64,000 nucleotides of DNA from Sinohyriopsis cumingii (GCA_028554795.2 CM068826.1:103964102-104028101); one strand, 5' to 3'. Counted from the first letter of the stretch, positions 23,946-36,240 are shown. The notes: generated by a model from the letters alone, not told the origin. Numbers and translations are program-made.

Positions 23946-25357
23946 TGACATATTGGTTACAACAATTTAGTTTATTTCTTAATTAAGCGATCTTTCATTT
24001 TCTGAGTTTGAATAAAAACTATAGATGAAAATATTTGAGTCTTTTGACTTGTTTGCAAAGATTAGTGCTTGTCTCCCCACATGTCAGTCTTAAAGTCAGA
24101 AGTCGTTAAAATACCATCAAAGAATAGGATGCAATAGTAGTAGCAGTAAACAGTAATAGTAGTAGTAGTGACAGCAAAAGAAGAAAAAGAAGAAAATCTT
24201 GAGGAATATAACTTAATTTATTTGCATCTGTGAAATAGAAAACAAAATCAGTAAGATTTATGATTCTAAATATTTGTTATGCATATCAACTGGGTTCCAA
24301 ATATATTTAAAATATTTCAGCGGATGTAACGTAAGGAGACTTCATTAATGTGAAGGGGGGGGGGGGTCGGGATGGGCAAAATATCTGTTCAGTATTATGT
24401 CAAACCGTATAACATTTTAAACTGAATCGAAACAGAAACGTAAACTGTGCTGAAGTTTCGAAAAACAAAAACATTTTAGCAGTTTTTTTCATTTGAAAAG
24501 GATAACTCTGAGATAATACGAGGGCTAGAATAGCAGTTGACAGTCAACATGAGAAACACGTTTGCACGACGTTTACACGACAAAAATTGAATGAATTCTA
24601 TCGTACCACAGCTGTAATTTTAAGAGATACAAACTGTATCCTTCCAGTACACTATGTTGTATGGTGTTCATCGGAATTCACTAGTTTAACCTACACTTGG
24701 ACTGGTTATTTACATAATTATCTCAAAGCTTCTTACATTCACCTTGTTTGAAGATGTTACAACACAAAGTGTCCTTGGTGAGGATGCGTCACAAGAAACA
24801 ACAAATTCGTCGTTCGAACGTTTGCTCAGGAGTTTGGCACTTGCGGTGGCGCGTGCGCGCGTGTGTGTTTCATTTAATTATCAAGGTCATCTATCAAATG
24901 TTTTGTTGAGAACAAGAGTACACTGCTCCGGTTTAAAAAAAAAAAAAAGAGAATACAACATAATAACCCGAGGTACATACAATCACAGAATCTTTAAAAA
25001 ATCTTGGGACACATCGATGAATAGCACCCATGTATCTCCAAAACAAGTGGTCACTAAAAGTTGTGAAGTGTGTGTATACCTTTATCCGGTTGAATTGCAT
25101 ACAAGAACCAAATACAGAATAATAACAAGTAATAATATTCAAAAACAAGTTGGTGGATTATGAAGAAAATATCTGCAAAAAAAATAAAAAAATAATAGCA
25201 AACAACACACAAGGTTTCCTAATCATGATTATTACCGGCCAGGCTGTTAGCTAGGATGTAAACTAATTTCAAGCAACAATTTCCGAAATATTGCTACCTA
25301 GGTTTTCAAGGAAATTATCGTAAAACGCGCAAACGTCTGATATTCAACAATCAAGTA
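23946..25357. other. Gene-free DNA beside the orphan gene
   Basis: No gene supported. There is a (GTA)n-like stretch near 24135-24170, a G-run near 24355, and an A-run near 24935 that lies inside a chance 139-codon plus-strand frame. Confidence 0.45.
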
Positions 25358-25363
25358 TTTATT
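25358..25363 (-). terminator. Candidate polyadenylation signal for the 541-codon frame
   Basis: AATAAA on the minus strand about 535 bases beyond the stop of the frame ending at 25898. It is the first consensus hexamer I see downstream in that direction. It is only a candidate: hexamers are frequent in AT-rich DNA. Confidence 0.35.
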
Positions 25364-25897
25364 ATAATCTATACAAGAAACATATACAGAAAATAAGTAT
25401 CACCTATACATTTTCAAGGTTCGGAGATATACACCAGAAAAAAACACTATTTAGGTTTAGGGTCGTCAATTATGTATCAAAACCGACTTTTAAAAATACA
25501 ACCAGGAATAGTACATACAATCGATAAGGAATAATAAATAACGGCAGAAAATCATTGCATTGTATTCAACAGTACGGAAAGATTAGTCATGATCGATTAT
25601 AATCTTTGTTATTTGGAAAATGTACAAAGTGGATATATCGCCGGATGACCATCATTAACAGTAGCATTAAACAGAGTTGATCTTAGTTGAATATCGGAAC
25701 AGCAAGCCGATAATCAATTATCCGAGGAAAGGATAGATTTAAAGTATCACATGAGATCGATAAAGAATAGACATCAAACATTCTTCGACAACAAGGTATG
25801 GTTTGTAGTTTTATCCGTATAAGAAAAGAATTATCTGGCTTATCATAATGTATCATTAGCGGTACACTACGAAGCAAGAGCGTTGCTACCACTGACG

Positions 25898-27523
25898 TCA
25901 CTTCACTTGTATGTACGCGATTTTAGCCTCCTCATCTGGAAAGCTACGACAGAGATCCCCTCCCATTGTGACTTTAGAAAGGGCAACTTCCTGTCTTAAT
26001 TTTAGACTCCTCCTTTCTTCTGTATCCTTTGTTTTGTAACTTGGGTCACTCAGATATCCAGTTTTGTAACTACTGTCAGTAAGATTTCCCGTTCTGTAAG
26101 TTCGAGCACTGACATTTGCTTGGTTTAAAGGTTCTACGAAATCGTCAGATGGCGACCGGTCTGGAGTGGGACTATTTGGGGGACACGGAGTTTCATCAAG
26201 ATCCCTCTGATATATATTGCACAATGAACATTCAGTACAAGTATGTGATGGGACGACAATTGGATCCAGTCTGAATGTGTCTTGTTTGGAGGAAGTGTAT
26301 CTTAATACCGGTCTCTCGTGCGTCCGTTTTTCGGGTTGGTGGATTTTCCCTTGATTATGGCACATATGATATGTATCATGCAGGTCACTTAAAGCTGTCT
26401 GTGGTCGCAAGATCGACATTCTCGACACAGCTCTTGCGCTTTTTGACTGAACTTTCAGCTTCTGGTAATCCTCAAAGCTCGGCCATGCCGGTTGTGTCTG
26501 ATCAGCCGGCCCCCTCAGAATGTCTGAAATTGCAATTACTTCGTCGGACGAGGAGGATCCAGCTACTCGATCAAGATGGCGCATCGTGGATGCTAGCGTC
26601 AATGGTGTGTCTGTTTTAATGTCCATATACGAAGCTGAACAGTCTGTCTCACACTCTGCAACTATTTCTTCATTTGCTGAATTCACAAGTATACCTCCAT
26701 TAAGTCCATCATTAACACGGCGTTGATATTTTTCGTCCTTCTGAAATATTGAATTCTTATTGTCCTTGTTATTGTGTTCAAATAACTTCGACTTGGAATT
26801 CGGCAAAAGGCTATTCGCACGATTTTCCTTTAATCGTCTTGAAATCGCGTTAGCAGATTTACTTGGGAATGAATTGTTCCCGGAAAATGCACTTATATTT
26901 TGTACAGGTGTTCTTGGTGCTTTAAACTCAAAGTTCGTTATGTTTGCTGTTACAAGATTCATTGGTCTGGTACTAGGTCTTTGGTTTTCTGCTAGGATAG
27001 TTCTAAGTGATTCCCTCGTACTTTCAACTGTTTTTGAAATTTCAGAATCTCCAAGGTAAGTCTTCACATCTATCCGAAACATTGGCAAGTGGATAACCGT
27101 TTTAGTATAGCCTTTGGTGGGGACTTTTTGATCCGGTGCAGGACTTCTTGCTGCAGCAATCCTGTACTTGTGCTCAAACATCTGACTTTTTGACCGTCGA
27201 AAATGCGTAGTTGGTACTGGCCCACTCATTGACGACAACACTCCATGAGAGTTTGGAGTAGCTCTGTTACTTTCTGCATCATTTTTGTCCATCCTTGTCT
27301 TGGAATCGCCAGACTTTTTCTCAGGAGAAGCTTTCAGAGACTGCGTGGAACAGTTGTTAACTCTAGACTGTGTCTTTTTATCTCTGCGAACTTTCCCCAG
27401 CGGCCGCACAGAGCTAACTGGCCCAATACTGTCACTGAGATTGTATTTAGAGTAAAGCATGTGGAGAGGCCGGGCCTCCATTGATATAGTCCCATGATCG
27501 ATAAACATAGCTCTTACTTTCAT
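25898..27523 (-). CDS. Unrecognised 541-residue, Ser/Thr-rich protein (host gene or large exon)
   Basis: A single open frame of 541 codons in DNA averaging over 60% AT is very unlikely by chance, and it is GC-richer than its surroundings. I take the first ATG at 27521-27523, which has a G at -3. The frame extends 11 codons upstream to a GTG with an in-frame TAG just before it. The protein is basic and mostly disordered, and no enzyme fold is recognisable. Visible landmarks (ATG numbering) are a CxxCxxC cluster at about 429-435 with another Cys at 447, a Ser/Pro-rich stretch PPNSPTPDRSPSDD just after it, an SSSSDEVIAISD stretch that looks like a SUMO-interacting motif, and a C-terminal triplet of near repeats (TYRTGNLTD, SYKTGYLSD, SYKTKDTEE) from about 475. 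There is no signal peptide or membrane segment. It could be intronless or the main exon of a longer gene. The function is unknown. Confidence 0.65.
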   Translation of the reverse strand: MKVRAMFIDHGTISMEARPLHMLYSKYNLSDSIGPVSSVRPLGKVRRDKKTQSRVNNCSTQSLKASPEKKSGDSKTRMDKNDAESNRATPNSHGVLSSMSGPVPTTHFRRSKSQMFEHKYRIAAARSPAPDQKVPTKGYTKTVIHLPMFRIDVKTYLGDSEISKTVESTRESLRTILAENQRPSTRPMNLVTANITNFEFKAPRTPVQNISAFSGNNSFPSKSANAISRRLKENRANSLLPNSKSKLFEHNNKDNKNSIFQKDEKYQRRVNDGLNGGILVNSANEEIVAECETDCSASYMDIKTDTPLTLASTMRHLDRVAGSSSSDEVIAISDILRGPADQTQPAWPSFEDYQKLKVQSKSARAVSRMSILRPQTALSDLHDTYHMCHNQGKIHQPEKRTHERPVLRYTSSKQDTFRLDPIVVPSHTCTECSLCNIYQRDLDETPCPPNSPTPDRSPSDDFVEPLNQANVSARTYRTGNLTDSSYKTGYLSDPSYKTKDTEERRSLKLRQEVALSKVTMGGDLCRSFPDEEAKIAYIQVK

Positions 27524-27559
27524 ATCCAATACAAACTGTCTTACAACGTCACTCACCTA

Positions 27560-30500
27560 GATAAACACAAGCGACTACCCGAGAACTATAAACCTTCCTT
27601 GAGAAAAGAAACAACTCCTGTTTGTTTACAGTTAATTACAATGGTGGAGGAAAACGGATACAATTTACTATTCATTGTGCTTTTGAACGACATAATTTTC
27701 TCATTCATTGGAAACCGCACTCATTGCAATACACATCCCAAACAGAATACTCAATTATGCATGGTAATTATTAAAAAGGTGCCATAGAGAACAATGGCGA
27801 ACATTGATGCTTCGCATAAAATAATTCCACTCGCTATGAACTGCTGCCTATAAATACGCCATAAAACATCAAGGTTCTTAACCGCTATTCAGTCACAACA
27901 TAAATTGCAACCGACTTCACATCAATCAAAATAACATTTTGTGTAAGATAGTTTCATGATCAGCAAAGAATCGAAGACTGAAAATTTCAATATCCAATTT
28001 GAAGCTTGTTTGAGAAATAAGAATTGAAATTAAAATAGTTAAGTGAGTTTTCTGGGTAATAAAAGATCAATTTCCTATGCAATTATTCGTAAACCAACCC
28101 ACCCCATAAGAACAAGATTGGATTTATTCAGATTGTTTTTAAACAACGTATCTAATGGTCGATCACTTACGAAACTTTATAAATATTATTTGAGGGTATT
28201 ATTTTTCGTGGTGGCAATTACGACTGGCTTGTCGTTACAGAATAACACTGAGTATGTGAGAAAAAAAACTTAATTAGAAACCTCTAATATGTAGATACAA
28301 AGAAAAATTTGCAAGTTTGTATAACGTTCACGCTGAACCTGAATATACATCATATGTGTAATGCAACCTATTGAAGAGAAGATATTGAATAGATAAGGTT
28401 TTAAAAACACATGTCCGAGCGTAAATCGTATTTTTTGGATTTTTTTTAATACAAAATTCATCAAAGAGATAGCTTGAAATAAACCGTGATGCCTCGGCAA
28501 ATACTATAGACGGATGATATGCGAGCAACATAAAATTAAAAAAATAATTCTGATTAAAATGTCAAGATTCTAGTGCGAACAAAAGGCATGTCTTAAGAAG
28601 TTTTATGATTATATGAAAACTCAAATACATGTACCGTATATTTGTTTCTGAAACGTGTCCTCAAATATATTGAATATCAAAGAGGTCAAACATATTCTGT
28701 CATATCAAATGTATATATAGGTACGTATTTGTGCACTCTCCCTATTGTAATAAAAAAGTGACTCAGACACGGTCTCCAATTATTTAGAAGTTTATTTTTC
28801 CCTTCGAACGTGGTCTGCAAGGCCGATACACAATCCGATATCACTTCCACAATCTGAAAGTTAAAACAATAATATTGAATCCATAGATACTCCTGAACTA
28901 AATTCCTGGTCAACGGATAATCCTGAATTTGACCATTGGTTATGCTCACAAAATTGCTTCCAAAACAGACAGATGGCCTTTTGAAGTGATGTCAGGTATT
29001 TCCAGGAACATTCAGTTATGGGATTCCAATAGTAGTTCTTTTCAAATCTAGAGATGAACAAATCTAGTGTTCCAAGCAAAACACCTGATTAAAAAAAAAA
29101 AAAACTTGTCGGTTTGGAAAGTGAATATTCCTAAACCTCTATTTTGCATTCATCGTGGCCCTTCAGATGTCGAATTCATGAAGTTAGAAAAGAGTCCCAA
29201 TAAAATCCTCTTTCCACGGATTATTATTTATTCTTGACAGACGATAAAGACGGGTTTGCTGTTGACAGACGATAAAGACTGGTTTGCAGACATACAGGGT
29301 GAGTTAAATGGATCATTTCTGTCAGAAGATAAGCAGATTAAAAATCCATTGTCCACTAAGCCACTACAGACGCAAAATGTTTTTTTTCTTCTCCTGAGTG
29401 AATGTCGCCGTGTATGTTCTATCAATAATGGGTTACATCGAACCACAACATTAGATGTACCATCGTTAGCACAGAAGGTAAGTACACTAATTTACCAGCC
29501 CAACGAATAAAGCCGGCACTCTACAACAAAACAAGTGTATTGACAGTTTTGAATGAAAGCAAATCAAACAGTTCGTCAACTTTTTTTCAGTGCTTTTGAC
29601 ACCAAAAATCTAAGGGGTTGTTCCAATTACTTATTCCATCAGATACGATGACATTTGTTCAGTTAAAAATGAAATAGAATCAAACAAAGCTAAAGAGATT
29701 TATTGACCTTGAATTACGTATGTGTTCAATTATCCTCTACGTCTACAACTGATGTTATCAAGCTTCTAGAACACCTGATTAAAAGAGAAATTTCGAGCAG
29801 AGTCACACATCACAAATATAAAACACTGAATGTGAATGTTATCTGCCCTTGAATTCCGAAGACATTTTCTTTAAATTCCCATTACTATCTTTTTAATTTA
29901 AATAGAAATAATGGTATTAAATGCTTAATCAAACTCACACGTACAAAAGAGACAAATAGTTTATTTCTCAATATAAAAAAATGTTATGAGTGAAAGCTTG
30001 ATACGTGAATAACTGAAACAGAATAAGTTTTCTTCGTGCACACCTGCCTTCGTTCATGTGCCCAAGTAATAAATTATCCAGGTGCGTGTCATAAATAATT
30101 TTACAGCATAACGAGTTAAAACTTTGCCATTGTCCATAATAAAATGTTGTTATGGCAGTTCTTTGACACATAGGTACACTATAAATTGACACGTGACTGG
30201 ACCTGAAGTGTGTGCACAACAAACTATTTTTTGCTGTCAGACGTTGTTATTGTTTCTCTTTTTAGTACTTCCCTTGCAGAGGTTGAGTAGTCAATAAATC
30301 TTATACAATGTTTTTTTTTTTTAAATTTTATTAAATCGCCACTATCGGCAACTGTATCAGTTTGTGTATTGATCTTATGCAGACGACAGACCACCATTAT
30401 TCCATTCTATTTAAATTGTATCAAATACAGTACAGAAAACATTCAAATAAAATGAATTAAAGAGGAACCTACTACCGCTAAGGTCGATATTCCTTATTTA

Positions 30501-30620
30501 CGATGTTCTCTATGCACAGAGATCGTTTTGTGCAGTGCCTTGTAGAGGCACTGTCAGATACGAATTAGTTGCAGTACCCCAGATCTATCAGCACTATTCA
30601 CTGATGACTGAAAATTATAT
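27560..30620. other. Gene-free DNA upstream of the orphan gene
   Basis: This would hold the promoter of the minus-strand 541-codon frame, but no TATA box or initiator is convincing. The minus strand reads tatctaggtgagtgac at 27545-27560, a consensus-like 5' splice site, so a short upstream exon ending at 27557 cannot be excluded. A 23 bp direct repeat (gacagacgataaagac core) occurs at about 29237 and 29263. No other gene is seen. Confidence 0.4.
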
Positions 30621-30625
30621 TTTTC

Positions 30626-30707
30626 TTGGGGATGGGGTGGGTAGTGGGTGGGGAGGAAGTAGTTGGGGTGGGTTGGGCTGGACGAGAAGTGGGGGGGTGG
30701 GGGTCAT
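30626..30707 (+). other. G-rich tract with quadruplex potential
   Basis: Over 80 bases this strand has more than ten runs of three or more G separated by short loops (ggggatggggtgggtagtgg and so on), in otherwise AT-rich DNA. That is the composition that forms G-quadruplexes. An open frame that crosses it is a by-product of the composition. Confidence 0.7.
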
Positions 30708-30719
30708 GTTGCAACGACA

Positions 30720-31654
30720 GTTCAGAAATATGACGGTATAAAGTGATGTTGAATTTTATGTTTTATGAAATAGGCAAGAGGATTTGTAAGATATGTATCC
30801 TCTAAGTTCAAAGGTACTTCCTTGGCTGTCAGAAGCGTGATCTGAACTATTATTTGACAGTTTCATATTAACATGTAATTTTGTTAATTACACCACAAAA
30901 GTGATAAAATCTGGAGTGCCTCACGTGAGTCTAATGTTGTGTTATATTTAATTGGCTTTCATGCCAATGACAATAGCGCTCAAGTCCAGTATGCTATTGT
31001 GTTCCTGGGCGGGAACAATACTCGCGTTTCATAATAGGCCTATAAGAAATATATAATGTTTATTTTCGTCAAAAAGAACGAGATTGTTTAATGCTTCAGT
31101 TAGAAAGAGGTGAAATTAATTTTCATAAAGCCTCCCCTCGTCAATCATCTATGTGGGGAATTGTGTAATCTACAAGAATATAAAATGTTAAGATGCAGAG
31201 AGAGACAGAGACAGAGCAAGACAGAGAGTGAGTGGAGGTAATTAGCCATTACGTACCTAGCTTCTCTTTACTCCATTAAACAACCTAATCACGTATTGTT
31301 ATGCCAATATAATGCATAAATCATGTTCTCCTCCTAATCACGCAGAATGTATATCGTTATCATGCATCCGTATATTTCTGCACCACCAAGTAATAGTCTA
31401 ACCACAAATACTTCTGCCAAACATATGAAATTGAGAAGTTTTCCTACAAAACTAACTTTGTAAATTACTCGAAGAATTATATTTGTATCACGACATCCAC
31501 AACCAGTAATCTAATAGCTATCGTTGGAAATTGCAACAAAAACCTTGGTGTTCATAGTGACTAAAGCACACTTTAAATATGGGTGTGGGGGGTATTATTA
31601 CTGAACATGTTGCACTTGTCATTTTATCTTACATTTTATCTTATCATGCATCTC
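30720..31654. other. Gene-free DNA
   Basis: No supported feature apart from a short agagac-rich run near 31196-31230. Confidence 0.45.
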
Positions 31655-31665
31655 TTTCAAATGCC

Positions 31666-31969
31666 ACCGCTCCGGCGGCCTAGTGATCAGAGCGTTCGCC
31701 TATGACGCTGGAAGTCGCCTGTTCGAATCCCGGTCGATTCATATCAAATACTTATAAATATCGCACTAACAGCTGCCTCGCTATGGGCTCATCTTTAAGA
31801 GGCTAGTGTTAGGACTGGTCGGCCTGATGTCAGGATATCGTGACTGGGTAGGACATGATGCTACATGTTTGCGGTATGATGCCTAAGTGTTAAACATCAT
31901 TATAAACTGCCATGCTGCAGACATCGTAGCGATGTGACTGAAAAAATGTTAAAGCTACGATAACTATAT

Positions 31970-32006
<37 letters not shown>
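31666..32006 (+). repeat. SINE-1, full length with target duplication
   Basis: Head accgctccggcggcctagtg with B box ctgttcgaatcccggtcg, then the family body (gctgcctcgctatgggctca, tgtcaggatatcgtgactgg, ctgccatgctgcagacatcg), and (CA)n at about 31973-32004. Flanking near-identical direct repeats are tttcaaatgcc (31655-31665) and tttcaagtgcc (32007-32017), with one mismatch. Confidence 0.93.
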
Positions 32007-32017
32007 TTTCAAGTGCC

Positions 32018-33840
32018 CTTCTTGCGAAGTGTTGGTTATTTATTATTATTCACGAACGCTCCTTATTCTCGTTCCGACCCTTTCCTTGAGGCCTTTGGTT
32101 AACTTGAACATTGCCATAGTAAGGTTGTAGATGTCCAGGCTACTCCACCCAGAAGTGAACAGCCCCTGCGACAGAGTGCCGATCAATCGGGACGGTGATA
32201 AATGAACTAATATTAACTCGGTACTAATGGTGGCACTTGTCGGTCATAAGTATCAAATGTTTCATTACGAAAACTTCGGAAGTTTTATCTTGTTTGAGAG
32301 ACGAGTTTGCAGAGCTTAAGTGGATCTGTCGGTAAACTACTCCATGTCTTTCATCATTGTTTGTACAATTCATATCTCAATCAATTTAATCTATAGAAGA
32401 TGTCAGCGCTAATAACTTACTTGAGATCCTATTATCTAAGAGCTAAGTTTTAGATATGTTAGAGTCAATTGATATCACAATGCTATTAAATAGTAAAATA
32501 GTACCTCCAAAGTTAACATCACCTTGGTATTTTTCGTATATCTACTGAAATTCACGAAACAAGCTAAGTAGGATTGTATCAGACCAGGTCCTGTATTTTT
32601 TAACAGAAAACCTCGAATTCGCACTATAACACCCCAAATCAAATATAGCACTTGCATCAATGTACATGATTGAAATAATGAACGCAGGTAAAGGATTAAA
32701 AGTTAAGAATATTCTGAAAGACTTAACAGCTTTGGAACTGTTTGTACTGCAGAATGTCTCAATTTTGGGAGGTGAAACTGAACCGACTTCTTGCTTAGGA
32801 GACTTAGAGAGAACACAAGGTTATGTCAATGAAAAGTGAATTTGTAGAGCGTTATAAAAACTAGAATATTGCGAAAAATGAATGTGCAAATTATGTAATT
32901 TTGGCACCATATGAGGTGAATTTTTTCCCTGCAAAGCGTGGTGGATTGTTAGCATATTTTGACCTGCTGTGCAAAACGCAGTATGGGACACGAACGGCTA
33001 AATGACCGCAAGCATGGTTTCGTAAAATGAAAAATAGCTGAAAAGAATGTTCATATTGGTAAACGTTTGGTTGTATTTGATTACAAAGTCTTTGAAATGA
33101 CGCATTTCTTAAGATAATTGCCATACAATGTAGGTAGGTCCAATATTTCCTTGTGAGTTTTAATACACATTAGACCACCAGGAATCGGAGTAGCATGGAA
33201 GGAAGGACAGTGCATCCTCTTGGGTGGAAAGTATAGTAGAGCATCAATTATCCGAAATTTTAATTCATCCAAACTGACCCAGAAATACGTGGGTCCCATT
33301 TCAGCATTCAGTATGTCAAACTAATTTAATATCCTTTAATTTGATGCACCTGTTCCATATATGCAATGGGGCGTGTACCTTTCCTCTGGTAAACAACAAA
33401 GAACCCACTAATTCGACCTTTATGACCAATGCAAGTTTTGTTTGCGAGTGATTAGTCATTCTCCAGGCGCTCTGTTCTAAAGCTGGATAAGAGTCCGTAC
33501 ACAAATTCAATTAATTCAGATCCACTAACGTCAGGTTGCTACTCTTTTCCAAAACTGCTCCGTTCTCTCAAATCATGCCTATCGCTTTTTGTGAAAAGCA
33601 AATGCGTGACAAATTTATGACGGAACTGTAGCCAAACACAAACACAAAGAAAACAGTCTGTTTGATCTTTTAGGGTTCACGCGTAGTGATAGATTTATAT
33701 CATACTGATTGTATTTAACCTGCCAGAAGTAACCTGAACGGAATTACATTAATGCTTCCGTATTTTCTCCACTGACTATATTTAAAGGACACGATATTTG
33801 TATATCACTTTTTTATTTTACGACCATCTATTCCACTTTA
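32018..33840. other. Gene-free DNA
   Basis: No gene or recognisable repeat. Short minus-strand frames at 32891-33124 and 33081-33299 show no domain. Confidence 0.4.
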
Positions 33841-34016
<176 letters not shown>

Positions 34017-34509
34017 TTTTACCTGGAAATGTTAAGATATATCACAGTCATCCTGTTAAAGTTCATGTTCCTTGTTGATTCAAATATCGTAATCAGGATT
34101 TGGAGATGTATATTTTTTTTAAGTGACTTATTAAATATCAGATTCAAACTAAGAACGGGTAAATAACAGAGTACATTACATACAGTATCGCTCGTCCCGT
34201 CACAATTAAGACCTACATATTTATTTATTTTCGGTCGAAGGAAACAAAATTTACAAGTTGTTGACAATGATACAAAGTAGTTCTGAAATGAATGTCCATT
34301 CGATACATATGGGAATTAACACCGCATGCAAAATTTTGACATATTTAAGAATCTGTTTTATCCCGTATAAACGAAAGGAATTTCTCAGTGCGTTTCAATG
34401 AAAACAAGAGTTAGTATCGATGGCTGTAACACATAGGGTGTTTTCACTGAAATTTACAATCTAATCAGAAGAACTCTCAGCTTAAAAACCAAAGTTTAGA
34501 GGAGGTGGG
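34017..34509. other. Gene-free DNA
   Basis: Nothing supported between the compound microsatellite and the 40 bp minisatellite. Confidence 0.45.
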
Positions 34510-34925
34510 CATTCAAGACCATACATCTAAATGTTGGAAATCCACAACTCATTCAAGGCCATACATCTAAATGTTGGAAATCCACAACTCATTCAAGGCC
34601 TACATCTGAATGTTGGAAATCCACAACTCATTCAAGACCATACATCTAAATGTGGGAAATCCACAACTCATTCAAGGCCCTACATCTAAATGTGGGAAAT
34701 CCACAACTCATTCAAGGCCCTACATCTAAATATTGGAAATCCACACCTCATTCAAGGCCCTACATCTAAATGTTGGAAATCCACAACTCATTCAAGGCCC
34801 TACATCTAAATGTTGGAAATCCACAACTCGTTCAAGGCCTTACATCTAAATGTGGGAAATCCACAACTCATTCAAGGCCCTACATCTAAATATTGGAAAT
34901 CCACAACTCATTCAAGGCCCTATTA
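34510..34925. repeat. 40 bp minisatellite, about 10 units
   Basis: Units begin attcaaggccctacatctaa and end with ggaaatccacaactc. They start at 34510, 34551, 34591, 34630, 34670 and so on to 34910, mostly 40 bp apart. Variants at one point (tgttgg, tgtggg, tattgg) mark unit types. It is noncoding. Confidence 0.97.
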
Positions 34926-34969
34926 TAGATAGAGGTAAGTTAAAACACTGCAATCCAATATTCCTTTGT

Positions 34970-35322
34970 AAAGTTTATGTGCAGGAAGCAAAGTAATACA
35001 GAGGCTAATAAGGTGCCCTAATTTTTGCAAGCGATAACTCGGAACACTTAAAATTAAATTAATAAATTTCCAAACCAAAATGTAATATAAGTGCAAAACA
35101 AGAGCGTAATTACGTTTAGCTGTGGAACAGAAGTTCATGAAAAAGACCAAGCGGGGCCCATAACTCCTGCAAATAATATCGTGTCATGCTGAACATCAAC
35201 CTGAATGTGTTATCAGTTTGCAACAACACTAGTTGAAATCCAACAAAATTGGGCGAAGTTGTCGTACGGACACAAAAGTCAGGAGGACAAGCAATCATGG
35301 TGTCATAACTCTTAGAAATGAG
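34970..35322. repeat. Old degenerate repeat (part 1)
   Basis: Phrases of the type cataactcctgcaaataata and catgctgaacatcaacctga occur here and, more diverged, after the SINE. The spacing between similar phrases is about 100-150 bp. This is an ancient low-identity repeat into which SINE-2 inserted; its 5' limit is vague. Confidence 0.45.
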
Positions 35323-35334
35323 ACAAAACTTAAA

Positions 35335-35578
35335 GGGGGGCCCTGAGTGGTTTAAAGCGCTCTCCGTTACGGATCACTGTCATATCACCTCCGTCCGCGT
35401 GGGTTCGAGTCTAGGATTCGGCCAATGTGGGTATGTGAGAAAGCTTGCCAGTAGCTTCTCGTGGGTCGGTGGTTCTTCCGGGGTTTTCTCGGGTTCTTCC
35501 TTCACCATCAATACTGGCCGCTACGTATAGCCTATCGTGTGCTGAAAAATGGCGTTAAACCCCACAACAACAACAACA
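35335..35578 (+). repeat. SINE-2, full length with 12 bp target duplication
   Basis: A second tRNA-derived SINE family. The head is gggggccctgagtggtttaa with B box gggttcgagtctaggattcg. The body includes ggccaatgtgggtatgtgag, agcttgccagtagcttctcg and gtgggtcggtggttcttccg, and the 3' end is ctgaaaaatggcgttaaacc with a (CAA)n tail. Perfect direct repeats acaaaacttaaa flank it at 35323-35334 and 35579-35590. It has preserved boxes and is probably a fairly young copy. Confidence 0.95.
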
Positions 35579-35590
35579 ACAAAACTTAAA

Positions 35591-36240
35591 AAAAAGATAC
35601 ATCAAACACTATCGGACAATGTTCATACCAAACTGCGGCAGATTATATTGAACGGTGCTTCAGCTATTCCATTTACAAGTAACATCTAATATGAATACAT
35701 GAAGTTGAAATGTCAATGGTATGAACTCTATCGAAAACGGATTAAAATGGCAAAAACCTATGAACTCCACATCTAGATCACGGACGTACGGTACGCACCA
35801 AACTGCACCAGAATCTGTACATGATTCTTGTTACACTGCTCTGCTTTATTGGAGATGCTTCTTCTTGATAGAAAAAGGGCAATTACTCTGTCAAAACTGG
35901 ACATGAAGATGTAACCTTGAATAATTTACATGTGACAGGTAATTCACGTACCAAACTGAACATAATTTCGTGTAATCACTACAGAGCTATGATTCCTACA
36001 AGCAAAATAAAACGTAAGATAATATATTTTTTTTGTTGTTGCCAAGGGCCATCCAAAATGGAGTTGACAAGGCAAAATCCACAGTAGGCGCATCTAGGTC
36101 TATGAGACAATGTACGCATTACTGGATCAGAATATGTGAAATGGTTCCCGTGTTTGCCGCTTACAAAGGTCAGCTGTAGCGGAGATGTAATGTTAAGGGT
36201 AGAAATGCCAAACCTGTATCAAAATTTTAACTAAAAAGAG
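35591..36240. repeat. Old degenerate repeat (part 2)
   Basis: Continues the low-identity repeat on the far side of SINE-2, with phrases such as caaactgcaccagaatctgt, caaactgcggcagattatat and ggcaattactctgtcaaaac. No reading frame of note. Confidence 0.4.

Noticed and set aside
24744-25163. 139-codon plus-strand frame
   Set aside because: It includes an A-run read as Lys and has no family resemblance, splice context or composition shift.
25893-25900. tgacgtca, a perfect CRE palindrome, also seen near 42763
   Set aside because: It overlaps the stop codon end of the orphan frame, not a promoter; 8-mers of this kind occur by chance.
26275-27059. Plus-strand frames opposite the 541-codon frame
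   Set aside because: Antisense shadows of the long minus-strand frame.
27494-27787. Plus-strand frame with a good start context (acaatggtgg)
   Set aside because: Short, low in complexity and without homology; possibly only the divergent side of the orphan gene.
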